Notes under the pieces: model-generated
Databases searched by the model: none
Told to the model about the DNA's origin: nothing
The model's input: only the letters and a program-made list of their open reading frames with translations
DNA from: Planctomycetaceae bacterium UBA4732
Lineage (GTDB): Bacteria; Planctomycetota; Planctomycetia; Gemmatales; Gemmataceae
DNA length: 26,896 bases
NCBI GenBank assembly: GCA_002404095.1
Contig: DHJA01000014.1
Span: 1-26,896, forward strand
Reading direction: 5' to 3'
Part shown: piece after piece, positions 15,213-23,939 of the stretch
How positions within the stretch are numbered: the first letter of the stretch is position 1
How the letters are laid out: every line of letters begins with the position of its first letter
Program-made: the position numbers and the translations under genes

Positions 15213-16130
15213 ATGTCCGCCGACTTGCTCCCTCATCCCGCGACCGTCGCCGTTCCGCCTAACGGCGCGACGACGCTCAACGCCTTGACCATCGATGTGG
15301 AAGACTATTTCCACGTTTCCGGCTTTGAGGGCTGCGTTGACCGATCACGATGGGATGACTTTCCATCGCGCGTCGCGGACAATACGCATCGCATTATGGA
15401 CGTTCTGGCGGCGGCAGGCGTTCAGGGCACGTTTTTCGTCCTAGGCTGGGTGGCGGAACGCCGACCGGATCTGGTCAAGGACATTCGCGCGGCAGGCCAC
15501 GAAATTGGCAGCCACGGCTACTGGCACCGGCTGATTTACCGTCAGACGCCGGATGAATTCCGCGCCGATCTGCGCCACGGCCGCGACGTGCTGCAAGACA
15601 TCCTCGGCGAAACCGTGACGGCCTATCGGGCGCCGAGCTTCTCCATCACAAGGCAATCGCTCTGGGCATTGGACGTGCTGATCGAGGAAGGTTTCCTTGT
15701 GGACTCCAGTATCTACCCGACGCGGCATGACCGTTACGGCATCCCCGGCGCGCCGCTGGAACCACACCGCATCGAACGGCCGGCCGGTACGCTTTGGGAG
15801 TTTTCGCCTCCGGTATACCGCTGCGCCGGTTATCCCCTGGCCGTTGGCGGCGGCGGCTGGTTTCGGCTCTATCCCTACGCCGTCACCCGCGGCTGCTTGA
15901 GGGCCGTCAACCGCGCGGGCCGGCCGTTTGCGGTCTACCTGCATCCGTGGGAACTTGATCCCGAGCAGCCGCGGCTGGCCCCCGGACGCATGGCCGCCTT
16001 CCGGCACTACGTAAACCTGCGGCGGACTGAAGCGCGGCTGACGCAGTTATTGCGGGACTTTCGCTTCGGCACGTTGTCTGAATCCCTAGCTACTTGGCGG
16101 CACGAAGGAGTCCTCGCCGCCGCCGCCTAA
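15213..16130 (+). CDS. XrtA-type polysaccharide deacetylase (DUF3473-containing)
   Basis: 305 residues. The NodB-like deacetylase motifs are present: IDVEDYFHV with D28 and D31, the metal-binding SHGYWH (H101, H105) and YRAPSFS (R139). The C-terminal part (PVYRCAGYPLAVGGGGWFRLYP and YLHPWELDPEQPR) is characteristic of deacetylases that accompany exosortase/EPS loci. Such enzymes remove acetyl groups from N-acetylated sugars, so the polymer probably contains amino sugars. No signal peptide is visible, so the cellular site is uncertain; cytoplasmic-face or atypical export are both possible. The start follows the preceding gene by 24 bases with GGAGG upstream. Confidence 0.93.
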   Translation: MSADLLPHPATVAVPPNGATTLNALTIDVEDYFHVSGFEGCVDRSRWDDFPSRVADNTHRIMDVLAAAGVQGTFFVLGWVAERRPDLVKDIRAAGHEIGSHGYWHRLIYRQTPDEFRADLRHGRDVLQDILGETVTAYRAPSFSITRQSLWALDVLIEEGFLVDSSIYPTRHDRYGIPGAPLEPHRIERPAGTLWEFSPPVYRCAGYPLAVGGGGWFRLYPYAVTRGCLRAVNRAGRPFAVYLHPWELDPEQPRLAPGRMAAFRHYVNLRRTEARLTQLLRDFRFGTLSESLATWRHEGVLAAAA

Positions 16131-16168
16131 ACCGTTTTAACCCCACTTGAACAGCCCCGGTGATTCGC

Positions 16169-17467
16169 ATGACCACCACGATGTCGCCTCCCATCCCCGA
16201 AATCCTCGAAACGCCGCTTGCGGCATCGCGGACTCATCGCCCCCTTAATGTCGTCATTGTGGACGAGGAATTGCCGTACCCGCCGACTTCCGGCAAGCGA
16301 ATCCGCACGCTCAACCTCACGCTGCGCCTCGCGCGGCGACATCGCATCACCTATATTTGCCACCGTAATAGCGACCCAGCCGAAGCGCGTCAAGCGACGG
16401 ACTTCTTTAGAGATCAGGGGATCGCCGCCCGTACCGTGGACTGGTCGCCGCCCCCAAAGTCGGGCGCGGCGTTCTACGCCCGGCTCGCCGCCAACCTGCT
16501 GTCGCCGCTGCCGTATTCGGCGGTTTCGCATGACAGCCAGCCGCTGCGACAGGCGCTGCGCGAACACGCCGCGTCGCATCCGGTCGATCTCTGGCACTGC
16601 GAATGGACGCCTTACGTGCAGGCGGTGCGCGGCCTGCCGAAAGGCCGAAGACTGGTGGTAGCGCATAACGTCGAGTCGGTCATCTGGCGCCGTTATTACG
16701 AAACGGAACCTCATCCGCTGCGGCGCTGGTACGTCGGCGGCCAGTGGCGAAAATTTGAGCGCTTCGAGCGGCAGGTGATGGGCGAGGTGGATCGCGCCGT
16801 GGCGGTCAGCAGCCTGGACGCGGAACGGCTGCGCCGTGACTTTGGCGCCCGGCGAGTGGACGTGGTGGAAAACGGGGTCGATCCCGCCTATTTCCGACCT
16901 CAAAATACTCAAAGGGAGCCGGCGCAGCTGCTCTTTCTTGGCAGCCTCGACTGGCGGCCCAACCTTGACGGCGTGCGTTTGCTGCTCGACCGTGTATTCC
17001 CGGCGGTGCGCGCGACTGTGCCGTCGGCGCGGCTCTGCCTGGTAGGTCGTCATCCGCCGACGTGGTTGAAACAGGCGTCGGCCGCGCCCGGCGTCGAACT
17101 ACACGCCGACTTGCCCGACGTGCGGCCGCAGCTGGCCCGCTGTGGCATGATGGTGGTGCCGCTGCGGATCGGCGGCGGGTCGCGGCTGAAAATCCTTGAA
17201 GCGCTTGCGTCCAACACCCCCGTCGTGTCCACGCGCGTCGGTGCCGAGGGGTTGGAGCTGGAACCGGAACGACACCTGACCGTTGTCGAAGACGTTGAAG
17301 ATCTGCCAGGGGCGATAATCCGAGCCGTTCGTGAACCCGCCGCGATGGCGAGCCAGGCGGAACGCGGGCGCGAGGCGGTGTTGGCGCGTTACGGCTGGGA
17401 CGCTTTGGCGGATCAGATGGACCGTGTGTGGATCGACTGCGTTGCGGGACAATCGCTATCGGTTTAG
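16169..17467 (+). CDS. Family 4 glycosyltransferase (first of three)
   Basis: 432 residues. It has the GT-B fold: an N-terminal domain beginning LNVVIVDEELPYPPTSGKRIRT, the linker VVENGVDPAYFRP, and the donor-site domain with LLFLGSLDWRPN and VVPLRIGGGSRLKILEALASNTPVVST, the E-x7-E-type region of GT4/GT1 enzymes. It presumably adds one sugar of the repeat unit. The start is uncertain: GTG at 16160, ATG at 16169 and ATG at 16181 are all in frame and none has a good Shine-Dalgarno; I used the first ATG. Weak initiation could reflect translational coupling with the deacetylase gene, which stops 38 bases upstream. Confidence 0.9.
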   Translation: MTTTMSPPIPEILETPLAASRTHRPLNVVIVDEELPYPPTSGKRIRTLNLTLRLARRHRITYICHRNSDPAEARQATDFFRDQGIAARTVDWSPPPKSGAAFYARLAANLLSPLPYSAVSHDSQPLRQALREHAASHPVDLWHCEWTPYVQAVRGLPKGRRLVVAHNVESVIWRRYYETEPHPLRRWYVGGQWRKFERFERQVMGEVDRAVAVSSLDAERLRRDFGARRVDVVENGVDPAYFRPQNTQREPAQLLFLGSLDWRPNLDGVRLLLDRVFPAVRATVPSARLCLVGRHPPTWLKQASAAPGVELHADLPDVRPQLARCGMMVVPLRIGGGSRLKILEALASNTPVVSTRVGAEGLELEPERHLTVVEDVEDLPGAIIRAVREPAAMASQAERGREAVLARYGWDALADQMDRVWIDCVAGQSLSV

Positions 17468-17506
17468 GGCGCCAGTACGGCGGTCCAACAGGGAAGAGCG
17501 ACCGGC

Positions 17507-18730
17507 ATGAACATCGTACACCTAATGGCGTCCACGTTTTACGGCGGGCCGGAGCGGCAGATACTTGGCTTGGCTCGCGCCCTCGCGCCGGCCGACCACA
17601 CCGCCGTCCTGACGTTCGTGGAAGGCGGCCGCTGTCGGGCCTTCCTGGTGGAAGCGAGAAGACAGGGCGTTGAGGCGGCGGCCGTTGACCACGATACCCC
17701 GTATTTGCGCGCCGCGGTTGCCGATTTGACGACCGAGCTGAGGCGACGCAAAGGCGACGTCCTTCTCTGTCACGGCTACAAAGCGGACCTTTTGGGTCGT
17801 CTGGCGGCGCGGCGCGTCGGCGTACCTGTCGTGAGTGTGTCGCGCGGCTGGACGGGAGAAAACGGCCGCGTTCGACTGTACGAAGCGGTGGACCGCTTTC
17901 ATCTGCGGTGGATGGATCAGGTCGTCTGCGTCTCCGAGGCGCAGGCGCGGAAGGCGCGACGAACCGGCGTTCGACGGGACCGCGTGCGCGTGATTTATAA
18001 CTCCGTCGATCCAGAACGATTTTACGATCTCGACGCTATTTATAGGGTCAAACTGCTCCGCTGCTTCAAGAGCGCTCCCACGCGGATCGTCGGCGCGGCC
18101 GGCCGGCTTAGCCCCGAAAAAGGCTTCGACGTACTGATCGAGGCGGCGCGGAGCGTCGTGAAGAAAGACCCATCGGTCGGCTTCGTGGTTTTCGGCGACG
18201 GTGTCTGCCGCGACAAATTAGTCCGGCAAATCAAGGCCGCCGGCCTTACGGGATCGTTCGCGCTCGGCGGCTTTCGCGCCGACCTGGATCGTTTTTTGCC
18301 CTTTTTCGATCTGTTGGCTCTTCCTTCCTACACCGAGGGAATGCCGAACGTGGTGCTAGAGGCTTTCGCGGCCGGCGTTCCAGTGGTGTCCACGGCCGTC
18401 GGCGGCACGCCGGAAGTGGTGGAAGACGGGGTCAGCGGCTTCCTTGTTCCCGCGGGAGACGCGGACGCATTGGCCGGACGGATTGGCGATGCGCTGGAAT
18501 CGGAAGACCGGCTGCGCGACATGGGAATGCAGGGCCGGCAGCGGGTCCACGACCATTTTACGTTTGCCGCCCAGGCGCGCCAGTATCGTCGCCTTTTCCA
18601 GGAACTGAAGTCGGCGCCGTTGACGCCGGCCGACGCGCCTCCCGCAAAGGCGGCGGCGACTCGCGCCCCGAATGACTTGGCCGACAATGACGATCTCATA
18701 CACAACGCGTCAATGACATGCAAACCTTGA
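17507..18730 (+). CDS. Family 4 glycosyltransferase (second of three)
   Basis: 407 residues of GT-B type. The N-terminus [24 protein letters not shown] is typical of GT4 acceptor domains. The donor domain shows [19 protein letters not shown] and [25 protein letters not shown] followed by [20 protein letters not shown], with the E-x7-E pair. GGGAAGAG about 8 bases before the ATG supports the start. It has an Ala/Pro-rich C-terminal extension beyond the GT fold. Its 3' end overlaps the next gene by 13 bases in a different frame, indicating translational coupling. The substrate is unknown. Confidence 0.92.
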   Translation: MNIVHLMASTFYGGPERQILGLARALAPADHTAVLTFVEGGRCRAFLVEARRQGVEAAAVDHDTPYLRAAVADLTTELRRRKGDVLLCHGYKADLLGRLAARRVGVPVVSVSRGWTGENGRVRLYEAVDRFHLRWMDQVVCVSEAQARKARRTGVRRDRVRVIYNSVDPERFYDLDAIYRVKLLRCFKSAPTRIVGAAGRLSPEKGFDVLIEAARSVVKKDPSVGFVVFGDGVCRDKLVRQIKAAGLTGSFALGGFRADLDRFLPFFDLLALPSYTEGMPNVVLEAFAAGVPVVSTAVGGTPEVVEDGVSGFLVPAGDADALAGRIGDALESEDRLRDMGMQGRQRVHDHFTFAAQARQYRRLFQELKSAPLTPADAPPAKAAATRAPNDLADNDDLIHNASMTCKP

Positions 18731-19884
18731 CCGAGACGAAAACTCTGGAATTGGCGACCTCTGCCGCAGCGGAAGCGGCGCCGGACCCGGTGCGCGTTTG
18801 CTTCCTGATCGACGACCTAGCGGCGGCCGGCACGGAGTCGCAACTGCTGGCGTTGATCGACCGCCTCGACCGCGGCCGCGTCCAGCCTTACCTTTGCCTG
18901 CTCCGCGGCCAAGGCTCTGGCTCGCGTGCGTTGGAGCCTGAGAATTGCCCAGTTTGGCGGATGGGCGTCGGCTCCCTGTGCCGGCCCGCGACGCTTGTTC
19001 AAGCGATGCGTTTTATCCGTTTTCTACGACGCGAGCGCATTGACGTGGTGCAAGCGTACTTTCCCGACAGCGCATACTTTGGCCTGCCGGCCGCATGGCT
19101 TGCCGGCGTCCCGCACCGCCTGCGGACGCGCAACAACCTCGGTCACTGGCTGACGCCGCTGCACCGTCGGTTGGGGCGACTGCTCAATCGGATCGGGACG
19201 GGCACGGTAGTCAACTGCGCCGCCGCTCGGAATGCCCTCCTTGCCGCCGAGGGGGCGCACGCCAACACGGTGACAATCCTGGAAAACGGCGTCGATCACG
19301 GGCGTTTCCTGGCCGTGCCGCCGCTATCAGTCCGAACCGGCGTCGGCGGACGCACCATAGGCGCGGCGGCCAATTTGCGACCGGTGAAGGGCCTCGATCT
19401 CTTGCTTGACGCCGCGGCTCTATTGTCAAGCGACCATCCCGATCTGGTATGTCAGATAGCCGGTGAGGGGGAAATGCACGGCGCCTTGGAAGAGTCGGCC
19501 CGACGGCATGGGCTAGCGGATCGGCTCCATCTTCTGGGTTCCGTCGCGGACGTGCCGACGTTCCTGAGCGGGCTGGACATTGCCGTCCTGCCGTCGCGGT
19601 CGGAGGGCATGTCCAATGCCCTTCTGGAGTACATGGCGGCGGGCCGCCCCGTTGTGGCCACGGCGGTTGGCGCGGCGGCGGAGTTAATCGACGACGGCGT
19701 TCACGGCCTTCTCGTTCCGCCCAACGACGCCAGGAAATTGGCTGAGGCGATTGACCGCTTGCTGAAGAATCCCGGCTTGGCGAAGCACATGGGAGATGCG
19801 GCCAGGCGTCGTGTCCGCGAGCGGTATAGCCGCGAGGCAATGGTTGAACGCTTTACGGACTTTTACGAGCGTTTAAGCGCCTAA
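18718..19884 (+). CDS. Family 4 glycosyltransferase (third of three)
   Basis: 388 residues of GT-B type. The N-terminal domain starts at [26 protein letters not shown]. The donor domain carries [22 protein letters not shown] and [25 protein letters not shown] followed by [20 protein letters not shown]. It is clearly similar in layout to the preceding gene, suggesting an old tandem duplication with divergence. The ATG lies inside the last codons of the upstream gene, so translation is probably coupled; no strong Shine-Dalgarno is needed or seen. The substrate is unknown. Confidence 0.92.
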   Translation: MQTLTETKTLELATSAAAEAAPDPVRVCFLIDDLAAAGTESQLLALIDRLDRGRVQPYLCLLRGQGSGSRALEPENCPVWRMGVGSLCRPATLVQAMRFIRFLRRERIDVVQAYFPDSAYFGLPAAWLAGVPHRLRTRNNLGHWLTPLHRRLGRLLNRIGTGTVVNCAAARNALLAAEGAHANTVTILENGVDHGRFLAVPPLSVRTGVGGRTIGAAANLRPVKGLDLLLDAAALLSSDHPDLVCQIAGEGEMHGALEESARRHGLADRLHLLGSVADVPTFLSGLDIAVLPSRSEGMSNALLEYMAAGRPVVATAVGAAAELIDDGVHGLLVPPNDARKLAEAIDRLLKNPGLAKHMGDAARRRVRERYSREAMVERFTDFYERLSA

Positions 19885-19904
19885 CAACCTGGAGGAACAT
19901 CAAG

Positions 19905-21491
19905 ATGTCCGTTGTAACGAATAACATTCTGAAACCGGCCGAGTACGGCGCCGCCCCGCGCTGGCTGACCGACGGCCGCATCCTCGCTCTGGTCGAATTC
20001 GCGGCCGGCGCCGCCGCGGTCATTGTTCTCGCGTCGCTGGGCGTCGTGGTGATCGGCCACCTTACCGACCGCTATCATCTCAATTTCGCCACCGGCGTTT
20101 ACGCCGCTCTGGCTGCGCGCCTCAACGACGGCGTTTTGTACCCTTCGCTGTACGACGGCGCCCACTACGGCGGCACTCGCTACATGCCATTGTTTTTCGT
20201 CCTTCACGCCGGCCTTGCCCGCTTCACCGGCGAATACATTCTTTCAGGTAAGCTGATCGCGCTTGCCCTTTCAATCGTTCTGTGCATTCAGCTTTACCGC
20301 ATCGTCCGCGGCTTCGGTTGCGGCCGCGGCGTCGCTCTCGCGCTCGCCAGCCTCGGCGTAGTCACGCAATCGGGCTATCTTGTCGCCACAAGCATCCGGG
20401 CCGACTTGCTGGCGGTGGTGTTGCAATTGGCCGCGCTACAACTGGTGCGCGGCGGCGACTCGGCGCCACGGGCCGCGGGCGCCGGCGTACTATGTACGCT
20501 GGCCTTGCTCGCCAAGTTCACGGCCGCTTGGGCGCCGGCCGCAATCCTCATCGCCTATTTCGTGAAGCATCGACGCGCCAGCGTTATCTTCCTAGCGACT
20601 TGGCTCGGTACGTTGGCCCTCGCGCTGGTCTGCCTCCACCTGGGCACGTCCGGCCGGATGCTCGACAGCTTCCGCGCCGGGGCCGTCCAGAATGTGGGAG
20701 TTGTAAGCATCCTGAAGTCGCCGATTGCTTTTCTCGCCCGTCTTGGCCGCGGCGGCGCGGCGGAAGCGTTTCTCATCCCATTGGCGATTCTGGAATGCGT
20801 CCTCGCCGTTCGGCAGCGCCGATTTACGATCTATCATGGCGGGTTACTGCTCTCACTGCCGATCCTCTTGGTTATTTTCACCGATCTGGGCGCCGACTTT
20901 AACCACCTGCTCGATTTGGTCGTGTTAGCCATTCCGCTGGCCGGATCGTTGTGGGCGTCCTTGCCTTCGACCGACCGCGCTCATGTGGCGGTGCGCGCGG
21001 GTTTGGCGGTGGCCGTTTGCTGGGTGCTATTCATGTGCTGGACCGCGATGCTCGGTAATCCCCTCCGCGACGTGGCGACCGCATGGATCAGGCACGCTAA
21101 GACTGGCTTCCCGGCCAAGCCCCTCGCCGGTCTGGTGTCCGACGACGCCACTCTCCTTTGCGAAGACCCCTGGATTCCCGTCTCGCGCAACCAGGCGCCG
21201 ACGATTATCGACCCTTACGCTGTTGCCTGCATGACGCGGACGCATCCCCAATTGTACGCCGACCTCGTGAGGCGGATCGAAGACGGGGCGTTCGATCAGG
21301 TCGTATTGCGACTGCACGGCGGCGAATTCGACCCTAGTGAAGAAGGGGAATGGGAAGATCGCACCCTCGGCCTGCCTGTCATAAACGCCGTGCGAAAGCA
21401 CTACGAAGTTCAGAAGCAAGCCGAGGGATACCTCATCTACACTCCGCGCGGCCGCGCCAAGCCAGTGGGCACGCAACGCGCCGCCAACTGA
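19905..21491 (+). CDS. Polytopic membrane protein, probable GT-C (GT39/ArnT-like) glycosyltransferase
   Basis: 528 residues with about ten hydrophobic segments up to residue about 390, then a soluble C-terminal domain. The pattern matches GT-C superfamily lipid-linked-sugar transferases: an early periplasmic loop, a GTRYMPLFF segment like the xYxP(P/L) motif of the family, and SIRADLLAVVLQL. The C-terminal domain (DDATLLCEDPWIPV...VVLRLHGGEF...VRKHYEVQ) has a counterpart in the minus-strand protein at 23940-25367, so the two appear to be paralogs. GGAGG about 10 bases before the ATG supports the start. It probably decorates the polymer or lipid carrier using a polyprenyl-linked donor; this is an inference, since no catalytic residue was proven. 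Confidence 0.75.
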   Translation: MSVVTNNILKPAEYGAAPRWLTDGRILALVEFAAGAAAVIVLASLGVVVIGHLTDRYHLNFATGVYAALAARLNDGVLYPSLYDGAHYGGTRYMPLFFVLHAGLARFTGEYILSGKLIALALSIVLCIQLYRIVRGFGCGRGVALALASLGVVTQSGYLVATSIRADLLAVVLQLAALQLVRGGDSAPRAAGAGVLCTLALLAKFTAAWAPAAILIAYFVKHRRASVIFLATWLGTLALALVCLHLGTSGRMLDSFRAGAVQNVGVVSILKSPIAFLARLGRGGAAEAFLIPLAILECVLAVRQRRFTIYHGGLLLSLPILLVIFTDLGADFNHLLDLVVLAIPLAGSLWASLPSTDRAHVAVRAGLAVAVCWVLFMCWTAMLGNPLRDVATAWIRHAKTGFPAKPLAGLVSDDATLLCEDPWIPVSRNQAPTIIDPYAVACMTRTHPQLYADLVRRIEDGAFDQVVLRLHGGEFDPSEEGEWEDRTLGLPVINAVRKHYEVQKQAEGYLIYTPRGRAKPVGTQRAAN

Positions 21492-21501
21492 GGAGACATC
21501 A

Positions 21502-22539
21502 ATGGCTGACATTCTGACCGACATCCCTGGCAAGACCGGCCGGTTTTGGGGCGACCACACCACGTTGGTCGGCCCTGTAAAGCCTCCGTCATGGTTGTTG
21601 AAGTGGGCCGGCAACCGCTGGGCGCACAACCTCACCGGCGCCGTCGCCGCGCTGCGAATGTTCGCCCGCCGTGGCCGGTGTCATGGCGTTGTCACTGACG
21701 GCGGTTCCAGCGGAATGCTCTTCGCTTGGTTACAGGCGATATGCCCGTGGGGCCGCAAACCGCACGTCATGATCGACTGCCTCTGGGGCCGGTCGTCCCA
21801 CCCGCTGGCGCACTGGCTCAAGAAAGTGCGCGTCCACCTGGCCGCCCGCTCCGTGGATCGCTTCGTTGTCTGGTCCAGTCACGAGGTCGAGGATTTTGCG
21901 CTGGCCTTCGACTTGCCGCGTGAAAAACTCCAATTCGTGCCGTTCCACACGACGCTGCACGATTACCAATACGAAGTCCGCGACGACGGCTACATCTTCG
22001 CCGGCGGCAATTCGGATCGGGATTATCGCACTCTGGTCGAAGCGGTGCGGCCGCTTGCGGCGCCAACGTGGATCGCCACGACGCGACCAGACCTGTTGAG
22101 CGGCGTCGAAGTTCCCGAATGCGTTCGCGTCGAGGGAACGACGGTCGATGGCTTCCGCCGGGCGATGGCGGCGGCCCGGCTGGTGGTGGTGCCCATGCAA
22201 AAGGGTACGCTGCGTTCCGGCGGGCAGCAGACGCTTCTCAATGCAATGCTGATGGGCAAGCCGACCATCGCCGTCGGCCGTCGCTGGGCAGGCGATTACA
22301 TCGACCACGGCGTGAATGGTCTCATTGTGGACTATGAAGACCCGCAAGGGATGCGTGAGGCGATAGGTCGGCTTCTGGACGACCCGGACGGCGCACGGCG
22401 GATGGGGGAGCAGGCCCGCGCTCGCGCCGCCGATTTCACCACGCAACGCTGCATGGAAACAGTATACAACCTCGTGAAAAATGCGGGCGTCGAAGCTGCG
22501 CGCGGCCAAACGGGCCCTCGCTCGCTTCCGGCGACCTGA
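21502..22539 (+). CDS. GT4-like glycosyltransferase
   Basis: 345 residues of divergent GT-B type. The N-terminal half has no strong motif beyond VVTDGGSSGMLFAWLQ and a basic amphipathic segment (HWLKKVRVHLAARSVDRFVVWS) that probably contacts the membrane. The C-terminal half shows IFAGGNSDRDYRTLVEAVRPL and VVVPMQKGTLRSGGQQTLLNAMLMGKPTIAV followed by DYIDHGVNGLIVDYEDP, a GT4 donor site in which the usual acidic residue of the E-x7-E motif is replaced by Gln/Asn (QQTLLNAM). GAGGAGA 6 bases upstream supports the ATG; the gap to the previous gene is 10 bases. Activity is likely but the donor-site substitution leaves some doubt. Confidence 0.82.
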   Translation: MADILTDIPGKTGRFWGDHTTLVGPVKPPSWLLKWAGNRWAHNLTGAVAALRMFARRGRCHGVVTDGGSSGMLFAWLQAICPWGRKPHVMIDCLWGRSSHPLAHWLKKVRVHLAARSVDRFVVWSSHEVEDFALAFDLPREKLQFVPFHTTLHDYQYEVRDDGYIFAGGNSDRDYRTLVEAVRPLAAPTWIATTRPDLLSGVEVPECVRVEGTTVDGFRRAMAAARLVVVPMQKGTLRSGGQQTLLNAMLMGKPTIAVGRRWAGDYIDHGVNGLIVDYEDPQGMREAIGRLLDDPDGARRMGEQARARAADFTTQRCMETVYNLVKNAGVEAARGQTGPRSLPAT

Positions 22540-22572
22540 TCTGAAACGCACTCTATATAAGGCGGCATAACG

Positions 22573-23853
22573 ATGGTCTGGATGCTTGGCGGATACATGT
22601 GGCTGTATGTGCATCGGCCCTTCGAGGTTTGGCCTTGGTTGGGCGACTTGCAGATCGAGCGCGTCTACATGCTCTTGATGATCGCTTTTTGGGCCGTGCA
22701 GCCGAACAAGGGTTGGCTGCCCAACCGCATCCACGGCGCCATCGTCGCCTTCACGCTCGTCCTGACGCTGGCCTGGGTTGCCAGCCCCTACATGAACTCT
22801 CCGGGATGTCCGGAATCGGTGGAGAACTACCTCAAGGTCGTCGTCTTTTACATCCTGGTCGTGACCAGCGTGCGCGACGAGAAAAGCCTAAAAACGCTCC
22901 TGTTCTTATTCCTGGCGGCGGTCTGCTTGTACGACTGCCATTCGATGCGGGAGTACATCAACGGGCGCTGCCAGTGGCGAATGGGCATTCGCCGCATGAT
23001 CGGCGTGGACAATTCCTACATGGATCCCAACATCTTCGCCGCCGGCCTCGTCTGCGCGTTGCCGTTGACGCTGCCGTTCTGGGCCGAGAAGCCGTCGTCG
23101 TGGACGCGCGTGTTTCTCCTCGGCTTTACCGGCCTCGCGTGCGTCTCCATCCTCCTTACCGGATCTCGGACCGGATTCTTGGCTCTGGCGCTTTGCATCC
23201 TCCTCTGCCTGTTTGCCACCGGCCGCGTTAAAACCGCTCTTTTATCGTTGGTGTTGGTCGCGGTCGCCGCGCCCGTGGTGTGGTTCGCGCTGCCGCAAGA
23301 ACTTCAGAACCGCTACCTGACGATCATCGACCCCAGCTATGGCCCGAAGAATGCCGAGATATCGGCGGAGGGCCGCATCGACGGTCTGGTGTACGGTTAC
23401 GAAGCCTGGACGCGCAGCCCTGTGCTGGGCCACGGCCCCGGCGCTTTCACCTATGCGACAGGACGCGAACTCCAGGCTCACAATGTATACGGACAGGTAA
23501 TCTCCGAACTCGGCGCGATGGGGGCGTTGGCCCTGGCCGGCCTAGTCGCTTGTTTCGCAATGAATTGGCGGGAAGCGGCGCGATTCCGTCGGATTTATTG
23601 GGACGAGCCGCCGACATTCGCCCATCACGTGGCCCGCGTCATGGTCTTGGAGGCGGTACTGCTTCTGTTCATGGGCTGGTCAGGGCACAATCTGTATCGG
23701 TTTCACTGGGTCTGGTTTGCTGCTTTTCAGGCGGTGGCGCTGCACTGCATCCGAAAACGGGCCGTCGCATTGGATGAGCAGTGGTCAGTCGAGCCGGAGC
23801 CGGTCGAAGAGACATGGGGAGCGACGCAACCCGCCGCGGCCGGCTCTTTCTAA
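22573..23853 (+). CDS. O-antigen ligase/polymerase family protein (Wzy-like)
   Basis: 426 residues with about ten to eleven hydrophobic segments. The Wzy_C-type block is recognisable: SILLTGSRTGFLALALCILLCL, then a large periplasmic loop with GRIDGLVYGYEAWTRSPVLGHGPGAF, in which the Arg and GxGxGxF-like features match O-antigen ligases/polymerases. It would join repeat units at the periplasmic face of the inner membrane. A weak AAGGCGG lies about 8 bases upstream of the ATG. It is the last gene of the twelve-gene run and is followed by a hairpin. Whether it acts as polymerase or ligase cannot be told from sequence; polymerase fits the context better. Confidence 0.88.
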   Translation: MVWMLGGYMWLYVHRPFEVWPWLGDLQIERVYMLLMIAFWAVQPNKGWLPNRIHGAIVAFTLVLTLAWVASPYMNSPGCPESVENYLKVVVFYILVVTSVRDEKSLKTLLFLFLAAVCLYDCHSMREYINGRCQWRMGIRRMIGVDNSYMDPNIFAAGLVCALPLTLPFWAEKPSSWTRVFLLGFTGLACVSILLTGSRTGFLALALCILLCLFATGRVKTALLSLVLVAVAAPVVWFALPQELQNRYLTIIDPSYGPKNAEISAEGRIDGLVYGYEAWTRSPVLGHGPGAFTYATGRELQAHNVYGQVISELGAMGALALAGLVACFAMNWREAARFRRIYWDEPPTFAHHVARVMVLEAVLLLFMGWSGHNLYRFHWVWFAAFQAVALHCIRKRAVALDEQWSVEPEPVEETWGATQPAAAGSF

Positions 23854-23865
23854 AAGTCTATTTCA

Positions 23866-23900
23866 GAGGCTCTCTCTCCGGTAGTCGGTGAGAGGGCTTC
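23866..23900 (+). terminator. Hairpin ending the EPS run
   Basis: A 15-position stem (23866-23880 with 23886-23900) has one T/T mismatch, two G-T wobbles and a 5-base loop. It starts 13 bases after the Wzy-like stop. The following bases are AT-rich (tataagtcc repeats) but there is no clean T tract. It probably terminates the twelve-gene transcript. Confidence 0.5.
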
Positions 23901-23905
23901 TATAA

Positions 23906-23935
23906 GTCCTATAAGTCCTATAGGACTTATAGGAC
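23906..23935. repeat. Perfect 30-base palindrome with tandem tataagtcc units
   Basis: Positions 23906-23920 are the exact reverse complement of 23921-23935 with no loop. The left side contains two tandem copies of tataagtcc. It is AT-rich against a GC-rich background and lies between the convergent stops of the Wzy-like gene and the GT-C-type gene. It could be a bidirectional terminator or a protein-binding dyad. Confidence 0.75.
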
Positions 23936-23939
23936 CGCA

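Noticed and set aside
16127..17053. Minus-strand open frame (308 codons) opposite the first GT4 gene, and a similar one at 21730-22734
   Set aside because: Both are mirror frames of clear glycosyltransferase genes and lack ribosome binding sites and family motifs.
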